From assembly GCA_019359545.1 (NCBI GenBank), contig JAHHHB010000070.1:1-37717 (forward strand): a stretch of DNA of 37,717 nt. The letters run 5' to 3'. This DNA comes from Desmonostoc geniculatum HA4340-LM1. GTDB lineage: Bacteria > Cyanobacteriota > Cyanobacteriia > Cyanobacteriales > Nostocaceae. The position numbers and the translations under genes are program-made. Of the stretch, positions 25,120 through 33,182 are shown in pieces. The notes below the pieces were generated by a model that ran no database searches, had not been told where the DNA came from, and saw nothing but the letters and a program-made list of their open reading frames with translations. The first letter of the stretch is position 1, and each line of letters begins with the position of its first letter.

Positions 25120-26076
25120 CTAAGATTTACTCTTGTGTGCTTCTTTTTGTGCTGCTTCACTATACTTTTTATATAGCTGAGTCCGAATCTTAGCTTCCTG
25201 ATAACGGCTGTGGTTTTTTGGTACCGTACTCATTAAATCTGAAGCACGTTGCCATCTAGCAGCTATTTCTAACCACTGAGTTGAAGTTGTGGCTACTTTC
25301 CCGGATGCAGAAGCTTGGTTAGCAATTCGCACAGCTGTTCCAAATGGATCGTCAGATGATTCCGAAACAGTATTATTAGGAGTAATCAGTGGTGTTTGAA
25401 TTTTACTTTCTTTAGTACTTTCTGTTGTTAAAGATTTGGAAGTTTCTGGTTGTATCAGGTTTTTGATTTTATCACCTAATTTGGCATATACAAACCAACC
25501 AAGCAACAACAAAGAACATAAACCAGCCACAGCTAATATGTTTGTTTTACCTTTATTTTTGTGTTTTTCTTTGTTAACCAGTACTAAAGAACGAGACACT
25601 GGAGTTCTGGGAAAACTTGGTTTTCCTAGTTCAGCTTGGGCTTCTGTCAAATCATTAATTAATTGTTTGATAGCATTAGGTTGAATTAATGTAATTTCCT
25701 GTGACCACAGCAATTGATTTTCGCGATCGCTAGATATTTCCTTTAACCAAAGTAATTGCTGTTCCCGAACTATTCTACTGTTGATATTGACTCGGCGGAT
25801 GTTACGCGGTGCAATGGATTCCAGAATTTGCTGGATTTGTTCTACTAAGGGAGATTGCTCAAGTTGCTCTACCTTGGGCGCTTCACATAAAATTTGTAAG
25901 ACACCATCAGAAAAAATCGCTCTCGTTCTCACCCCTGACTTAGCCAGCTTTTCGTTCAATAGCTGAATAATCGCTGCAACGCTACCTTGGTGAGCTTGCC
26001 AAGCGATATCGTTTATTCGGTCTATCACCTGGGATTTAGTGATAGCTCTTGCACCCTGAGTTATGGACGGATTCAT
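25120..26076 (-). CDS. Single-pass membrane protein, cyanobacterial family
   Basis: The 318-residue protein has a soluble N-terminal half (about 1-175), a membrane helix after a basic stretch (KEKHKNKGKT, then NILAVAGLCSLLLLGWFVYA), a Ser/Thr/Pro linker and a helical C-terminal segment with a TPR-like look (WLEIAARWQRASDLMSTVPK). I recall similar proteins in other cyanobacteria but no established function. It converges on the motor gene cluster with a 122-bp gap and is probably not part of that transcript. ATG 26076 is preferred over TTG 26079. Confidence 0.75.
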   Translation of the reverse strand: MNPSITQGARAITKSQVIDRINDIAWQAHQGSVAAIIQLLNEKLAKSGVRTRAIFSDGVLQILCEAPKVEQLEQSPLVEQIQQILESIAPRNIRRVNINSRIVREQQLLWLKEISSDRENQLLWSQEITLIQPNAIKQLINDLTEAQAELGKPSFPRTPVSRSLVLVNKEKHKNKGKTNILAVAGLCSLLLLGWFVYAKLGDKIKNLIQPETSKSLTTESTKESKIQTPLITPNNTVSESSDDPFGTAVRIANQASASGKVATTSTQWLEIAARWQRASDLMSTVPKNHSRYQEAKIRTQLYKKYSEAAQKEAHKSKS

Positions 26077-26356
26077 CAATTTAGGGACTCTTTTCTACTG
26101 ACCTTTACCTTGTCTTCGATTTTACGAGTAAAAACATGAGTTGCCAAATAAAATTACAAAATAAAGCTTCCTTTTGACTTTGGCAAGGAGACTCTATCAC
26201 CATTAGTTACTGTAATTTAGCTCTGTAACAAAATGTATTATATTTTTTAGCGTTTACACCACCGTAGGGGCGAGACAAAATAGGAGTCTGTAGCAACATT
26301 CCCGGAGTGCTAGGACTTGGATTTTCTAGCTCAACCGAGCTACTTTTCAGCCACAG

Positions 26357-27484
26357 TCACTCATGAGGGAAAATTTTGTTTCCGGTTTTGGGATCAAACA
26401 CGAATAATTCATTTAAATCTAGTTCCAAAGAAAGGCGATCGCCTGGACGTGGACGCACATCGCCACTTGTCTGAATATTCAGTACCGTTGTCGAGCCAGG
26501 TAAACCCCCACGAATCAAGGTTTCCCTTCCCAAAGGTTCCACCACCTTCACCTCAACCTGTAAGAGGGCTGAGTTGTGAGTGCTGAATTCTGAATTCTGA
26601 ATTCTGAATTCTGAGTCCGTATTGATTTTTAAATGTTCTGGCCTAATACCCAAATTCAAATTTTGTCCTTGACGCAACTTTAATCTTTCCTGTACAAGTG
26701 CTGGAATAGGTAATAATTGTCCACTCACATCAAAACCATCATTCTGATAGATTGCAGACAAAATATTCATTGGCGGACTACCTAAAAAAGTTGCCACCAT
26801 CTGATTAGCTGGAGAGGCATAAATACTTTGGGGATCGCCAATTTGTTGAATGCGTCCGCGATTTAGCACCACAATTTTATCAGCCAAAGTCATTGCCTCA
26901 ACTTGATCGTGGGTAACGTAAATTGTGGTGATGCCCAATTGTTGATGTAATTGTTTTAATTCTGCTCTGGTATCATCTCGCAACTGAGCATCTAAATTAG
27001 ACAAAGGTTCATCAAGTAAAAATACTTGTGGTTCACGGGCGATCGCTCTTCCTAAGGCTACTCGTTGTTGCTGTCCCCCAGAAAGTTGTTTGGGTTTACG
27101 ATCTAGGAGATTTTCTAAAGAAAGCGATCGCGCTACATTCACGACTCTATCTTGAATGATCTTCGAGTCAACCTTCCGCATCTGTAACCCAAAGCCAATG
27201 TTTTGGGCTACCGTCATGTGAGGATAGAGAGCGTAGTTTTGGAACACCATTGCCACATCCCGCTGTCTGGCTGGGATATTATTCACCAAGCGATCGCCAA
27301 TAAAGAGTTTGCCAGAAGTCGCGGTTTCCAAACCGGCGATCGTTCGTAAAATTGTAGACTTACCACAACCTGATGGCCCAACTAAAACCCAAAATTCTCC
27401 ATCGGGAATTTCAAAGGTAATGTCCTCGATAGCGGTGACATTGTTAAATCTACGCTTGATGTCTTCTAAACGAACGTTTGCCAT
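26357..27484 (-). CDS. ugpC: UgpC/MalK-type ABC transporter ATPase
   Basis: The 375-residue protein has the full CUT1-type ATPase: VGPSGCGKSTILRT (Walker A), LSGGQQQRVALGRA (signature), QVFLLDEPLSNLDAQLR (Walker B), YVTHDQVEAMTLADKI (H-loop), and a C-terminal TOBE/OB region with LGIRPEHL. It would power uptake of glycerol-3-phosphate, trehalose or another sugar. The permeases are not in the window, and in cyanobacteria one such ATPase often serves several transporters. ATG 27484 gives MANVRLEDIKRRF; the extra ten codons to 27514 derive from repeats. An in-frame heptamer array is inserted in the TOBE region. Confidence 0.92.
   Translation of the reverse strand: MANVRLEDIKRRFNNVTAIEDITFEIPDGEFWVLVGPSGCGKSTILRTIAGLETATSGKLFIGDRLVNNIPARQRDVAMVFQNYALYPHMTVAQNIGFGLQMRKVDSKIIQDRVVNVARSLSLENLLDRKPKQLSGGQQQRVALGRAIAREPQVFLLDEPLSNLDAQLRDDTRAELKQLHQQLGITTIYVTHDQVEAMTLADKIVVLNRGRIQQIGDPQSIYASPANQMVATFLGSPPMNILSAIYQNDGFDVSGQLLPIPALVQERLKLRQGQNLNLGIRPEHLKINTDSEFRIQNSEFSTHNSALLQVEVKVVEPLGRETLIRGGLPGSTTVLNIQTSGDVRPRPGDRLSLELDLNELFVFDPKTGNKIFPHE
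26570..26618. repeat. Heptamer array inside the UgpC-like coding sequence
   Basis: TGAATTC is repeated four times in tandem (26584-26611), flanked by related TGAGTTG/TGAGTGC units. On the minus strand it encodes TDSEFRIQNSEFSTHNSAL between the OB-fold strands of UgpC. Similar ATTCTGAATT arrays are normally intergenic in these genomes. Confidence 0.85.
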
Positions 27485-27574
27485 TATTTTGATTTTTCTT
27501 TTTTCTTTTGTCATTGGTCATTTGTCATTTGTCCTTTGTTTTTTTACTCAGGACTCAGGACTAATGACTAATGA

Positions 27575-28288
27575 CTATTTCCAAGCAGGATGAGATAATA
27601 AAGAAGCAAAAACTCGCACTCCCCGTAGTTGATTAGAAAGGGGCAAATGACCTCTAGGGGCGCTTAAATCCCAGGTAAATTCATGGGGATAACGAGTCCA
27701 ATTATTACCTTGTTTCCAGCCAATTTTCGGCCAGAAATTCTCCCAGTTTTTGCCTAAACTCAACCAAATTTCTCGCTGCACTGAAAAGCCAAATTTGCCC
27801 TCGGAGTGGACTAACCATAAATTGTTAATAGTTTGCAAGTCAACAGCCGAGGAATTTTCTACCTCAGTAAAATACAACCATTTGCGTTGTACAGCCGTTG
27901 GCCCGGAGAGTTCACACATTTTTTCGATGGTGATGCGATCGGCAGCTTGGAAATCTTGGAGGGCGAGTAGCTGTTGCAAAGGATTGTAATTAATCCCGCA
28001 CTCTGATTTTAGAGGTACAATTCCCTCAGGAAACCACGAGAGCAGAAATTCTTGGGCTTGCAGTGCATCGGACTTGTAAAGGACTTGGTATGCTTTACCG
28101 TCAACCCAAGTCGCTGGATGATCGCGTCGTTTCAGTAAAAATTCCATCAACACCTCTAATCCCTCATTACCTAACTGTGCTAGCTGTGAGATGATTTGTT
28201 GTTGGACTTGAATAGACCCAGCGATTAATGGTTGTCGGAGGGAGTCGATGTCAGTAGGAGGGCCTGATAAAATCATTGGGTCTGTCAT
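27575..28288 (-). CDS. gun4: GUN4, activator of Mg-chelatase
   Basis: GUN4 binds protoporphyrin IX and Mg-protoporphyrin and stimulates the ChlH subunit of Mg-chelatase in chlorophyll synthesis. The 237 residues show the helical N-terminal domain (QQQIISQLAQLGNEGLEVLM) and the GUN4 core (AADRITIEKMCELSGPTA, RKWLYFTEVE, LWLVHSEGKFGFSVQREIW) ending in LSAPRGHLPLSNQLRGVRV. Length matches cyanobacterial GUN4. It is transcribed in the same direction as the UgpC-like gene, about 90 bp upstream of it. An internal Met at residue 5 is an alternative start. Confidence 0.95.
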   Translation of the reverse strand: MTDPMILSGPPTDIDSLRQPLIAGSIQVQQQIISQLAQLGNEGLEVLMEFLLKRRDHPATWVDGKAYQVLYKSDALQAQEFLLSWFPEGIVPLKSECGINYNPLQQLLALQDFQAADRITIEKMCELSGPTAVQRKWLYFTEVENSSAVDLQTINNLWLVHSEGKFGFSVQREIWLSLGKNWENFWPKIGWKQGNNWTRYPHEFTWDLSAPRGHLPLSNQLRGVRVFASLLSHPAWK

Positions 28289-28481
28289 GCCATTACTCGT
28301 ATTAGCGGGAGCGTGAAAAAGCGGTCAGCTATCGAGCATTCTCCAAGGCGAACCATCGATAGCGAAAAGTAGTTTACTATTTTTGATCGTACAAAATTGC
28401 GATCGCTTCACCCAATCCCACACTTGATCTGCAAATAATGTACAAGGGAATAGGGGGACAATCTGCGCTTCAGGGGACTGG

Positions 28482-28632
28482 GGACTAGGGACTGGGAGAT
28501 GAGGGAGATGAGGGCGATGAGGGGGATGAGGGAGAAATAACCAATGCCCAATGCCCAATGCCCAATGCCCAATGCCCAATGCCCAATGCCCAATCCCCAA
28601 TCTCCAATCCCCATGCCCAATCCCCAATCCCA
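28482..28632. repeat. Nonamer and heptamer arrays upstream of icd
   Basis: GAGATGAGG-type nonamers (about 28496-28534) are followed by CCCAATG heptamers, six of them perfect and contiguous (28547-28588), then CCCAATC variants. The array ends about 30 bases before the icd start, so copy-number change could move or alter the icd promoter. Open frames across it are artefacts. Most of the 28289-28661 gap is this array. Confidence 0.9.
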
Positions 28633-28661
28633 ATAGCATATTTTTTAGGAGTGTTTGAAGT

Positions 28662-30083
28662 ATGTATGAGAAGATTACCCCCCCTACAACTGGAGCAAAA
28701 ATCACCTTCAAAAATGGTGAACCAGTAGTACCAGATAATCCAATTATCCCTTTTATTCGCGGCGACGGTACAGGTATTGATATCTGGCCTGCTACCCAAA
28801 AGGTGCTAGATGCTGCGGTAGCTAAAGCATACAAAGGTCAACGCCAAATTAGTTGGTTTAAGGTTTACGCTGGGGATGAAGCCTGTGATTTATACGGAAC
28901 TTATCAGTATTTACCTCAGGATACTCTAACGGCAATTGAAGAATATGGTGTGGCTATTAAAGGGCCTTTAACTACCCCAGTTGGCGGCGGGATTCGTTCT
29001 TTAAATGTGGCACTACGGCAAATTTTTGACTTGTATGCTTGCGTGCGCCCTTGCCGCTACTACGCAGGTACACCCTCACCCCACAAAAATCCAGAAAAAC
29101 TGGATGTAATTGTTTATCGAGAGAATACTGAAGATATTTATTTAGGTATTGAGTGGCGACAAGGTAGCGAAATTGGCGATCGCTTAATTAAAATTCTCAA
29201 CGAGGAACTCATCCCCGCCACCCCAGAACATGGGAAAAAACGAATTCCCCTCGATTCTGGCATTGGGATTAAACCCATCAGTAAAACCGGTTCCCAGCGC
29301 CTAGTCAGACGTGCCATCAAACACGCCTTGCAATTGCCCAAACACAAGCAACAAGTGACTTTGGTGCATAAAGGCAACATCATGAAATACACCGAAGGCG
29401 CTTTCCGCGATTGGGGTTATGAACTAGCAACCAGCGAGTTTCGCCAAGAAACTGTCACCGAAAGGGAATCTTGGATTTTGAGCAACAAGGAAAAAAATCC
29501 CAATATTTCCTTAGAAGAAAACGCCCGTCAAATCGATCCGGGGTTTGATGCTCTTACCGAAGAGAAAAAAGCGCAAATTGTCAAAGAAGTTGAAACAGTT
29601 CTTAACTCAATTTGGGCAAGCCACGGCGATGGTAAATGGAAAGATAAAGTTTTGGTGAACGACCGGATTGCTGACAGTATTTTTCAACAAATCCAAACCA
29701 GACCCGATGAATATTCGATTCTGGCGACAATGAACTTGAACGGCGATTACTTGTCTGATGCTGCTGCGGCGATCGTCGGTGGATTGGGAATGGGGCCAGG
29801 GGCAAACATTGGCGATCGCAGTGCCATATTTGAAGCTACCCACGGCACCGCACCCAAACACGCCGGGTTAGATCGAATTAATCCTGGTTCAGTGATTTTG
29901 TCTGGTGTGATGATGCTGGAATTTCTCGGTTGGCAAGAAGCAGCAGATCTAGTTAAGAAAGGTTTAGGAGATGCGATCGCCAACAGTCAAGTCACCTATG
30001 ATTTAGCACGTTTGCTAGAACCACCAGTTGAATCCCTAAAATGTTCTGAATTTGCCGAAGCAATAATTCAGCATTTTGGTTAA
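28662..30083 (+). CDS. icd: NADP-dependent isocitrate dehydrogenase
   Basis: Icd converts isocitrate to 2-oxoglutarate, the carbon skeleton for nitrogen assimilation and the signal read by NtcA and PII in cyanobacteria. The 473 residues include PFIRGDGTGIDIWPA, the substrate loop GGIRSLNVALRQ, the VIVYRENTEDIYLGIEW catalytic segment, the NADP region (LVHKGNIMKYTEGAFRDW) and FEATHGTAPKHAG. Compared with the E. coli enzyme it has the insertion of about 50 residues typical of cyanobacteria (ESWILSNKEKNPNISLEENA and following). The start at ATG 28662 gives the usual MYEKITPP. Confidence 0.97.
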   Translation: MYEKITPPTTGAKITFKNGEPVVPDNPIIPFIRGDGTGIDIWPATQKVLDAAVAKAYKGQRQISWFKVYAGDEACDLYGTYQYLPQDTLTAIEEYGVAIKGPLTTPVGGGIRSLNVALRQIFDLYACVRPCRYYAGTPSPHKNPEKLDVIVYRENTEDIYLGIEWRQGSEIGDRLIKILNEELIPATPEHGKKRIPLDSGIGIKPISKTGSQRLVRRAIKHALQLPKHKQQVTLVHKGNIMKYTEGAFRDWGYELATSEFRQETVTERESWILSNKEKNPNISLEENARQIDPGFDALTEEKKAQIVKEVETVLNSIWASHGDGKWKDKVLVNDRIADSIFQQIQTRPDEYSILATMNLNGDYLSDAAAAIVGGLGMGPGANIGDRSAIFEATHGTAPKHAGLDRINPGSVILSGVMMLEFLGWQEAADLVKKGLGDAIANSQVTYDLARLLEPPVESLKCSEFAEAIIQHFG

Positions 30084-30152
30084 GTAGGAAATGGGGCATG
30101 GGAAGTGCTGTTAGCGGTAGCGAGACGTTGAGCCAGTGCTGAGTCAGGAGTT

Positions 30153-30280
30153 AAGGGACTGACGACAAATAAAAATATCCAATTAACTCTTGTGGGGTGG
30201 GCGTCTCGCCCGCCCTATGGACTGAGCGGGCAAGATGCCCACCCCACAAAATTGGATAATTTATTTCTTGGAGTTCCCCT
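30153..30280. repeat. MITE-like palindromic element, copy 2 (inverted)
   Basis: This element is related to the one at 5091-5215 in opposite orientation: AAGGGACTGACGACAAATAA at one end, and TTGGATAATTTATTTCTTGG at the other. The core holds long complementary arms (TGTGGGGTGGGCGTCTCGCC against GGGCAAGATGCCCACCCCAC). CTCCCCCATCT and CCCCACT tandem repeats follow to about 30335. The 30084-30409 gap holds no gene. Confidence 0.75.
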
Positions 30281-30409
30281 GCTCCCCCATCTCTCCATCT
30301 CCCCCATCTCCCTCATCTCCCCACTCCCCACTCCCTAATTTTTTGCAACCAGAATCTAAGAAAATGAGAACAAGCAATTAGTTGACATGGATTCGCGGCA
30401 AAAACTTAT

Positions 30410-31171
30410 ATGACTGTTAATCGACGTTATTTCTTGTTTTTACTCACAGCAGGTGCTGGTGCTTTGGCCTTAGATGCTTGTGCATTGGCAGAAAGTTCTC
30501 CTGAAGGAAAAACTCCAACTCCCAACACAACACCAAACACAACCGGGGCTATCCAACTACCACCTTTACCCTACGCCTATGAAGCCCTAGAGCCACACAT
30601 TGATGCCAAAACAATGCAGTTTCATCACGATAAACACCACGCAACTTATGTGAAAAACCTGAATGCGGCATTAGAGAAACATCCAGAACTCAAAGGCAAA
30701 AGTATTGAAGAACTGTTGCAAAAACTTAACACAGTACCACAAGATATTCGTAAAACAGTACAAAATAATGGCGGTGGTCATGTGAACCATTCCATGTTCT
30801 GGAAAATTATGAAGCCCAAAGGTGGTGGAGAACCAACAGGAGATATAGCCTCAGCTATTAATCAAAATTTTGGTAGTTTTGCAGCTTTTAAAAAACAGTT
30901 CAACGAAGCTGGTGCTGCTCGTTTTGGTAGTGGTTGGGTTTGGCTAGTGCGTGACAAAAATGGCAAGCTGGAAGTAACTTCTACAGCTAATCAAGATACT
31001 CCCCTCAGCGAAGGTAAATACCCCATCTTGGGCAATGATGTATGGGAACACGCATATTATCTCAACTACCAAAACCGCCGCGCTGATTACTTAGAGGCGT
31101 GGTGGAATGTGGTTAACTGGGATGAAATTAACAAGCGATTTGCAGACGCTAAAAAATTTAAATTTGCTTAG
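30410..31171 (+). CDS. sodA: Mn superoxide dismutase with membrane/lipoprotein signal
   Basis: The 253-residue protein begins NRRYFLFLLTAGAGALALDA, a twin-arginine-like signal with a possible lipobox Cys24, then a Pro/Thr linker and a full Fe/Mn SOD domain. Metal ligands are His72, His127, Asp210 and His214 (FHHDKHH, GHVNHSMFW, DVWEHAYYL). NNGGGH and TANQDTPL fit manganese rather than iron enzymes. Heterocystous species are known for a membrane-bound MnSOD in addition to soluble FeSOD, which fits this gene. It would remove superoxide at the thylakoid or periplasmic face. Confidence 0.92.
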   Translation: MTVNRRYFLFLLTAGAGALALDACALAESSPEGKTPTPNTTPNTTGAIQLPPLPYAYEALEPHIDAKTMQFHHDKHHATYVKNLNAALEKHPELKGKSIEELLQKLNTVPQDIRKTVQNNGGGHVNHSMFWKIMKPKGGGEPTGDIASAINQNFGSFAAFKKQFNEAGAARFGSGWVWLVRDKNGKLEVTSTANQDTPLSEGKYPILGNDVWEHAYYLNYQNRRADYLEAWWNVVNWDEINKRFADAKKFKFA

Positions 31172-31248
31172 ATAGGAGCGATGGGGAGACAGAAGAATTA
31201 CTCGAACTCTTCCCATCTCCTCTGGCAATTGGAAAGTATAAGACTTGG

Positions 31249-31579
31249 CTTAGGGACTTCCAAAAAATAAATTATCCCAAATTATTTTTACATTTTTCGG
31301 CTAGCACAGATGTGCATTGGTGTCAACCTAACGCGAAACCTTTGTCAAGACTTGATATTGAGTTCATTCACTTACCGTTACTGGCTGCGTCACCCCACCC
31401 CGGTTTTGTCTAAAGCCAAAACCGCCCCTCCCCTTAGTAAGGGGAGGGGTTGGGGGTGAGGTAAAGCGTATGTGGGAGAAGCATTTTAGCTTAAGTTGAC
31501 ACCTATAACAGCTGTGCTACCCAACGAACGCGAGTGCGTCCTGCAGGGATGGAATGTTTTTTAATTGGAAGTCCCTTAG
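31249..31579. mobile_element. MITE interrupted by a second MITE (outer element)
   Basis: CTTAGGGACTTCCAA at 31249-31263 and TTGGAAGTCCCTTAG at 31565-31579 are inverted repeats with one mismatch. The left end continues AAAATAAATTATCCC, the same terminus as the elements at 5091 and 30280, so it belongs to the same broad family. Its central palindrome (TAGCACAG on the left, ACAGCTGTGCTACCC on the right) is split by an inner element. The right end lies seven bases before the rsmG stop. The 31172-31585 gap holds no gene. Confidence 0.75.
31319..31503. mobile_element. Inner nested MITE with GGTGTCAAC ends
   Basis: GGTGTCAACCTAA (31319-31331) and TTAAGTTGACACC (31491-31503) are inverted repeats with one mismatch. 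The 185-bp interior carries a perfect hairpin, CCCCTCCCC against GGGGAGGGG with TTAGTAA as loop, and no reading frame. It sits inside the outer palindromic element, so its insertion is younger. Confidence 0.75.
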
Positions 31580-31585
31580 GAGATG

Positions 31586-32323
31586 TCAAAGAGGCTTTTG
31601 AGTAGGTAGACCAGTAGCACGGGGAAACTGAGCTGGTGTCTTGGCTACCTTACGCAAATACACACAGTGGCGGATACTTGTACTTAAAGGAGTTACGAAT
31701 TTTTCGATCGCTTCAATAACGCCGCCCAATTGCTTAACAGCATTTTGCAAAGCTGTTGTTTCATCTTCTGTCCAATTACCACGATAAATTATGGCTAAAC
31801 CTCCCTGTTTGAGCAGTGGTAGTGTATATTCTGCACAAACAGAGACTGTCCCCACAGCACGGATTAAGGCAATATCATAAGCCTGTCGGTGTTTGGGTTG
31901 CTGACCAATTTCTTCAGCCCTGCCAACGAGAGTTTTAGCATTTGTCAGGGCAAGTTCAGTTAATATTTTTTCAATAAAAATAATTTTTTTTCGGGTTGAA
32001 TCCATCAAAGTCATTGTGGAATTCGGTGCAGTAATTGTCACTGGAATACCGGGAAAACCGGCACCTGTACCAATATCAATCACAGATGCACCCTCTTGGA
32101 GAGAGGAAATAAATTGCTCCTGTGGCGCAATTCCTCGCAGTGAATCCCAAAGATGTTTTTCCCAAAACTCTTGAGGGTCAGTGATGCGAGTTAAATTTAA
32201 TTGGCGGTTACCTTCTAGGATTAACTCATAAAGCTTTTGGAATTGCACCTGCTGTTGAACAGTTGGTTGCCAATTGAGAGTTTGCTGCCAAATTTCTGCC
32301 ATTTCAGGCAATGAGTTGGTCAT
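31586..32323 (-). CDS. rsmG: 16S rRNA m7G527 methyltransferase RsmG (GidB)
   Basis: RsmG methylates N7 of G527 in 16S rRNA with S-adenosylmethionine. The 245 residues show RQLNLTRITDPQEFWEKHL, the SAM-binding motif VIDIGTGAGFPGIP (81-94), DSTRKKIIFIEKI and a C-terminal ATGLPTQKPL. Length is slightly longer than E. coli RsmG, as in other cyanobacteria. The start codon is the last ATGAC of a tandem repeat array, so no ribosome binding site is visible. A nested repeat element ends just after the stop. Confidence 0.95.
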   Translation of the reverse strand: MTNSLPEMAEIWQQTLNWQPTVQQQVQFQKLYELILEGNRQLNLTRITDPQEFWEKHLWDSLRGIAPQEQFISSLQEGASVIDIGTGAGFPGIPVTITAPNSTMTLMDSTRKKIIFIEKILTELALTNAKTLVGRAEEIGQQPKHRQAYDIALIRAVGTVSVCAEYTLPLLKQGGLAIIYRGNWTEDETTALQNAVKQLGGVIEAIEKFVTPLSTSIRHCVYLRKVAKTPAQFPRATGLPTQKPL

Positions 32324-32505
32324 TTGTCATTTGTTATTTGTCATTTGTTATTTGTTATTTGTCATTCGGCATTGGGCATTGGGCATGGGGCAGAAGAGGC
32401 GGAGGGGCAGAGGGCCAGAGGGGCAGAGGGGAAAAACTCATCTCTCCATCTCCCTCATCTCCCTCATCTCCCTCATCTCCCTCATCCCTCACTCCCTACT
32501 CCCAC
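32324..32505. repeat. Mixed heptamer/nonamer arrays between rsmG and an ABC gene
   Basis: ATTTGTC/ATTTGTT heptamers (about 32322-32364), GGGCATT copies, GAGGGGCAG units and CTCCCTCAT nonamers (about 32448-32482) run through the gap. Reading frames over them in all phases are artefacts. The array reaches the ends of both neighbouring genes. Confidence 0.9.
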
Positions 32506-32507
32506 AC

Positions 32508-33182
32508 TCACACCGTCGGCAGAGGTTCTTTAACTTTGGCTTCTAGTGTTTTTGGGTCAACTGATTCTAGTTCACCGTGGTTGAGTGTCCAGCAACGATC
32601 TGCGATCGCTAACAGATCTCCAGCATCGTGTGTCACTACCAATAGTGTCCAATCTTGTTTGAGTTTTGCTAATAAATTTACCAGCTGCCGCCGCATTGAC
32701 CAATCTAATCCAGCGGTGGGTTCATCTAACAAGAGTACATTTGGCTGGCGAATCAATTGCACTGCCAAAGCTAAACGCCGCTGCTGGCCACCACTTAAAG
32801 CATGAGGGGCAGTGGAGAGCGATAAATGTTCTAATCCCACCTCACTCAGGGCATTTCTGACTCGATCTGACCCTAATTCCGGATGTCCTAAACGCAATTC
32901 TTCTAAAATCGAACTACCGCAAAAATGCCGTTCTGGAAACTGAAACACTAACCCAGCCAATTGTTGTAGCTGTTCGGGAATCAGTTCTTGTTCGCGCCAA
33001 AAGAGTGCGCCAGAGGTGGGTTCAGCTAGTCCAGATAAAATTTCTAGTAAAGTACTTTTACCAGAACCACTCGGGCCAATAATCAGACCCAGCTGCTGGG
33101 GTGCTAATTCTAAGTTGATCGATTTGAGAATCGCTGTTGGGCACGCTGTGGGGTGATAAATTAGATTTCGGAGATAGAGCAT
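32508..33182 (-). CDS. ABC transporter ATPase, CbiO/EcfA-like
   Basis: The 224-residue ATPase has IIGPSGSGKSTLLEILSGL (Walker A), a Q-loop VFQFPERHF as in cobalt/ECF-type ATPases, ALSGGQQRRLALAV (signature), VLLLDEPTAGLDW (Walker B) and VVTHDAGD (H-loop). No membrane component is nearby. The closest known relatives that fit are the cyanobacterial and plastid single-ATPase proteins (plant ABCI11/NAP14 type) linked to metal homeostasis, but that assignment is inference. The last few codons lie against the repeat array. Confidence 0.85.
   Translation of the reverse strand: MLYLRNLIYHPTACPTAILKSINLELAPQQLGLIIGPSGSGKSTLLEILSGLAEPTSGALFWREQELIPEQLQQLAGLVFQFPERHFCGSSILEELRLGHPELGSDRVRNALSEVGLEHLSLSTAPHALSGGQQRRLALAVQLIRQPNVLLLDEPTAGLDWSMRRQLVNLLAKLKQDWTLLVVTHDAGDLLAIADRCWTLNHGELESVDPKTLEAKVKEPLPTV

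Noticed and set aside
26327..26342. TAGCTC/GAGCTA hairpin as terminator of the UgpC-like gene
   Set aside because: The stem is only six pairs and lacks a T-run in the direction of that gene.
26317..26586. Plus-strand 89-residue frame opposite the UgpC-like gene
   Set aside because: It is the antisense of the conserved TOBE region and has no family resemblance.
28325..28834. Minus-strand Gly/Trp/His-rich frames upstream of icd
   Set aside because: The repetitive peptide is simply the translation of heptamer and nonamer arrays.
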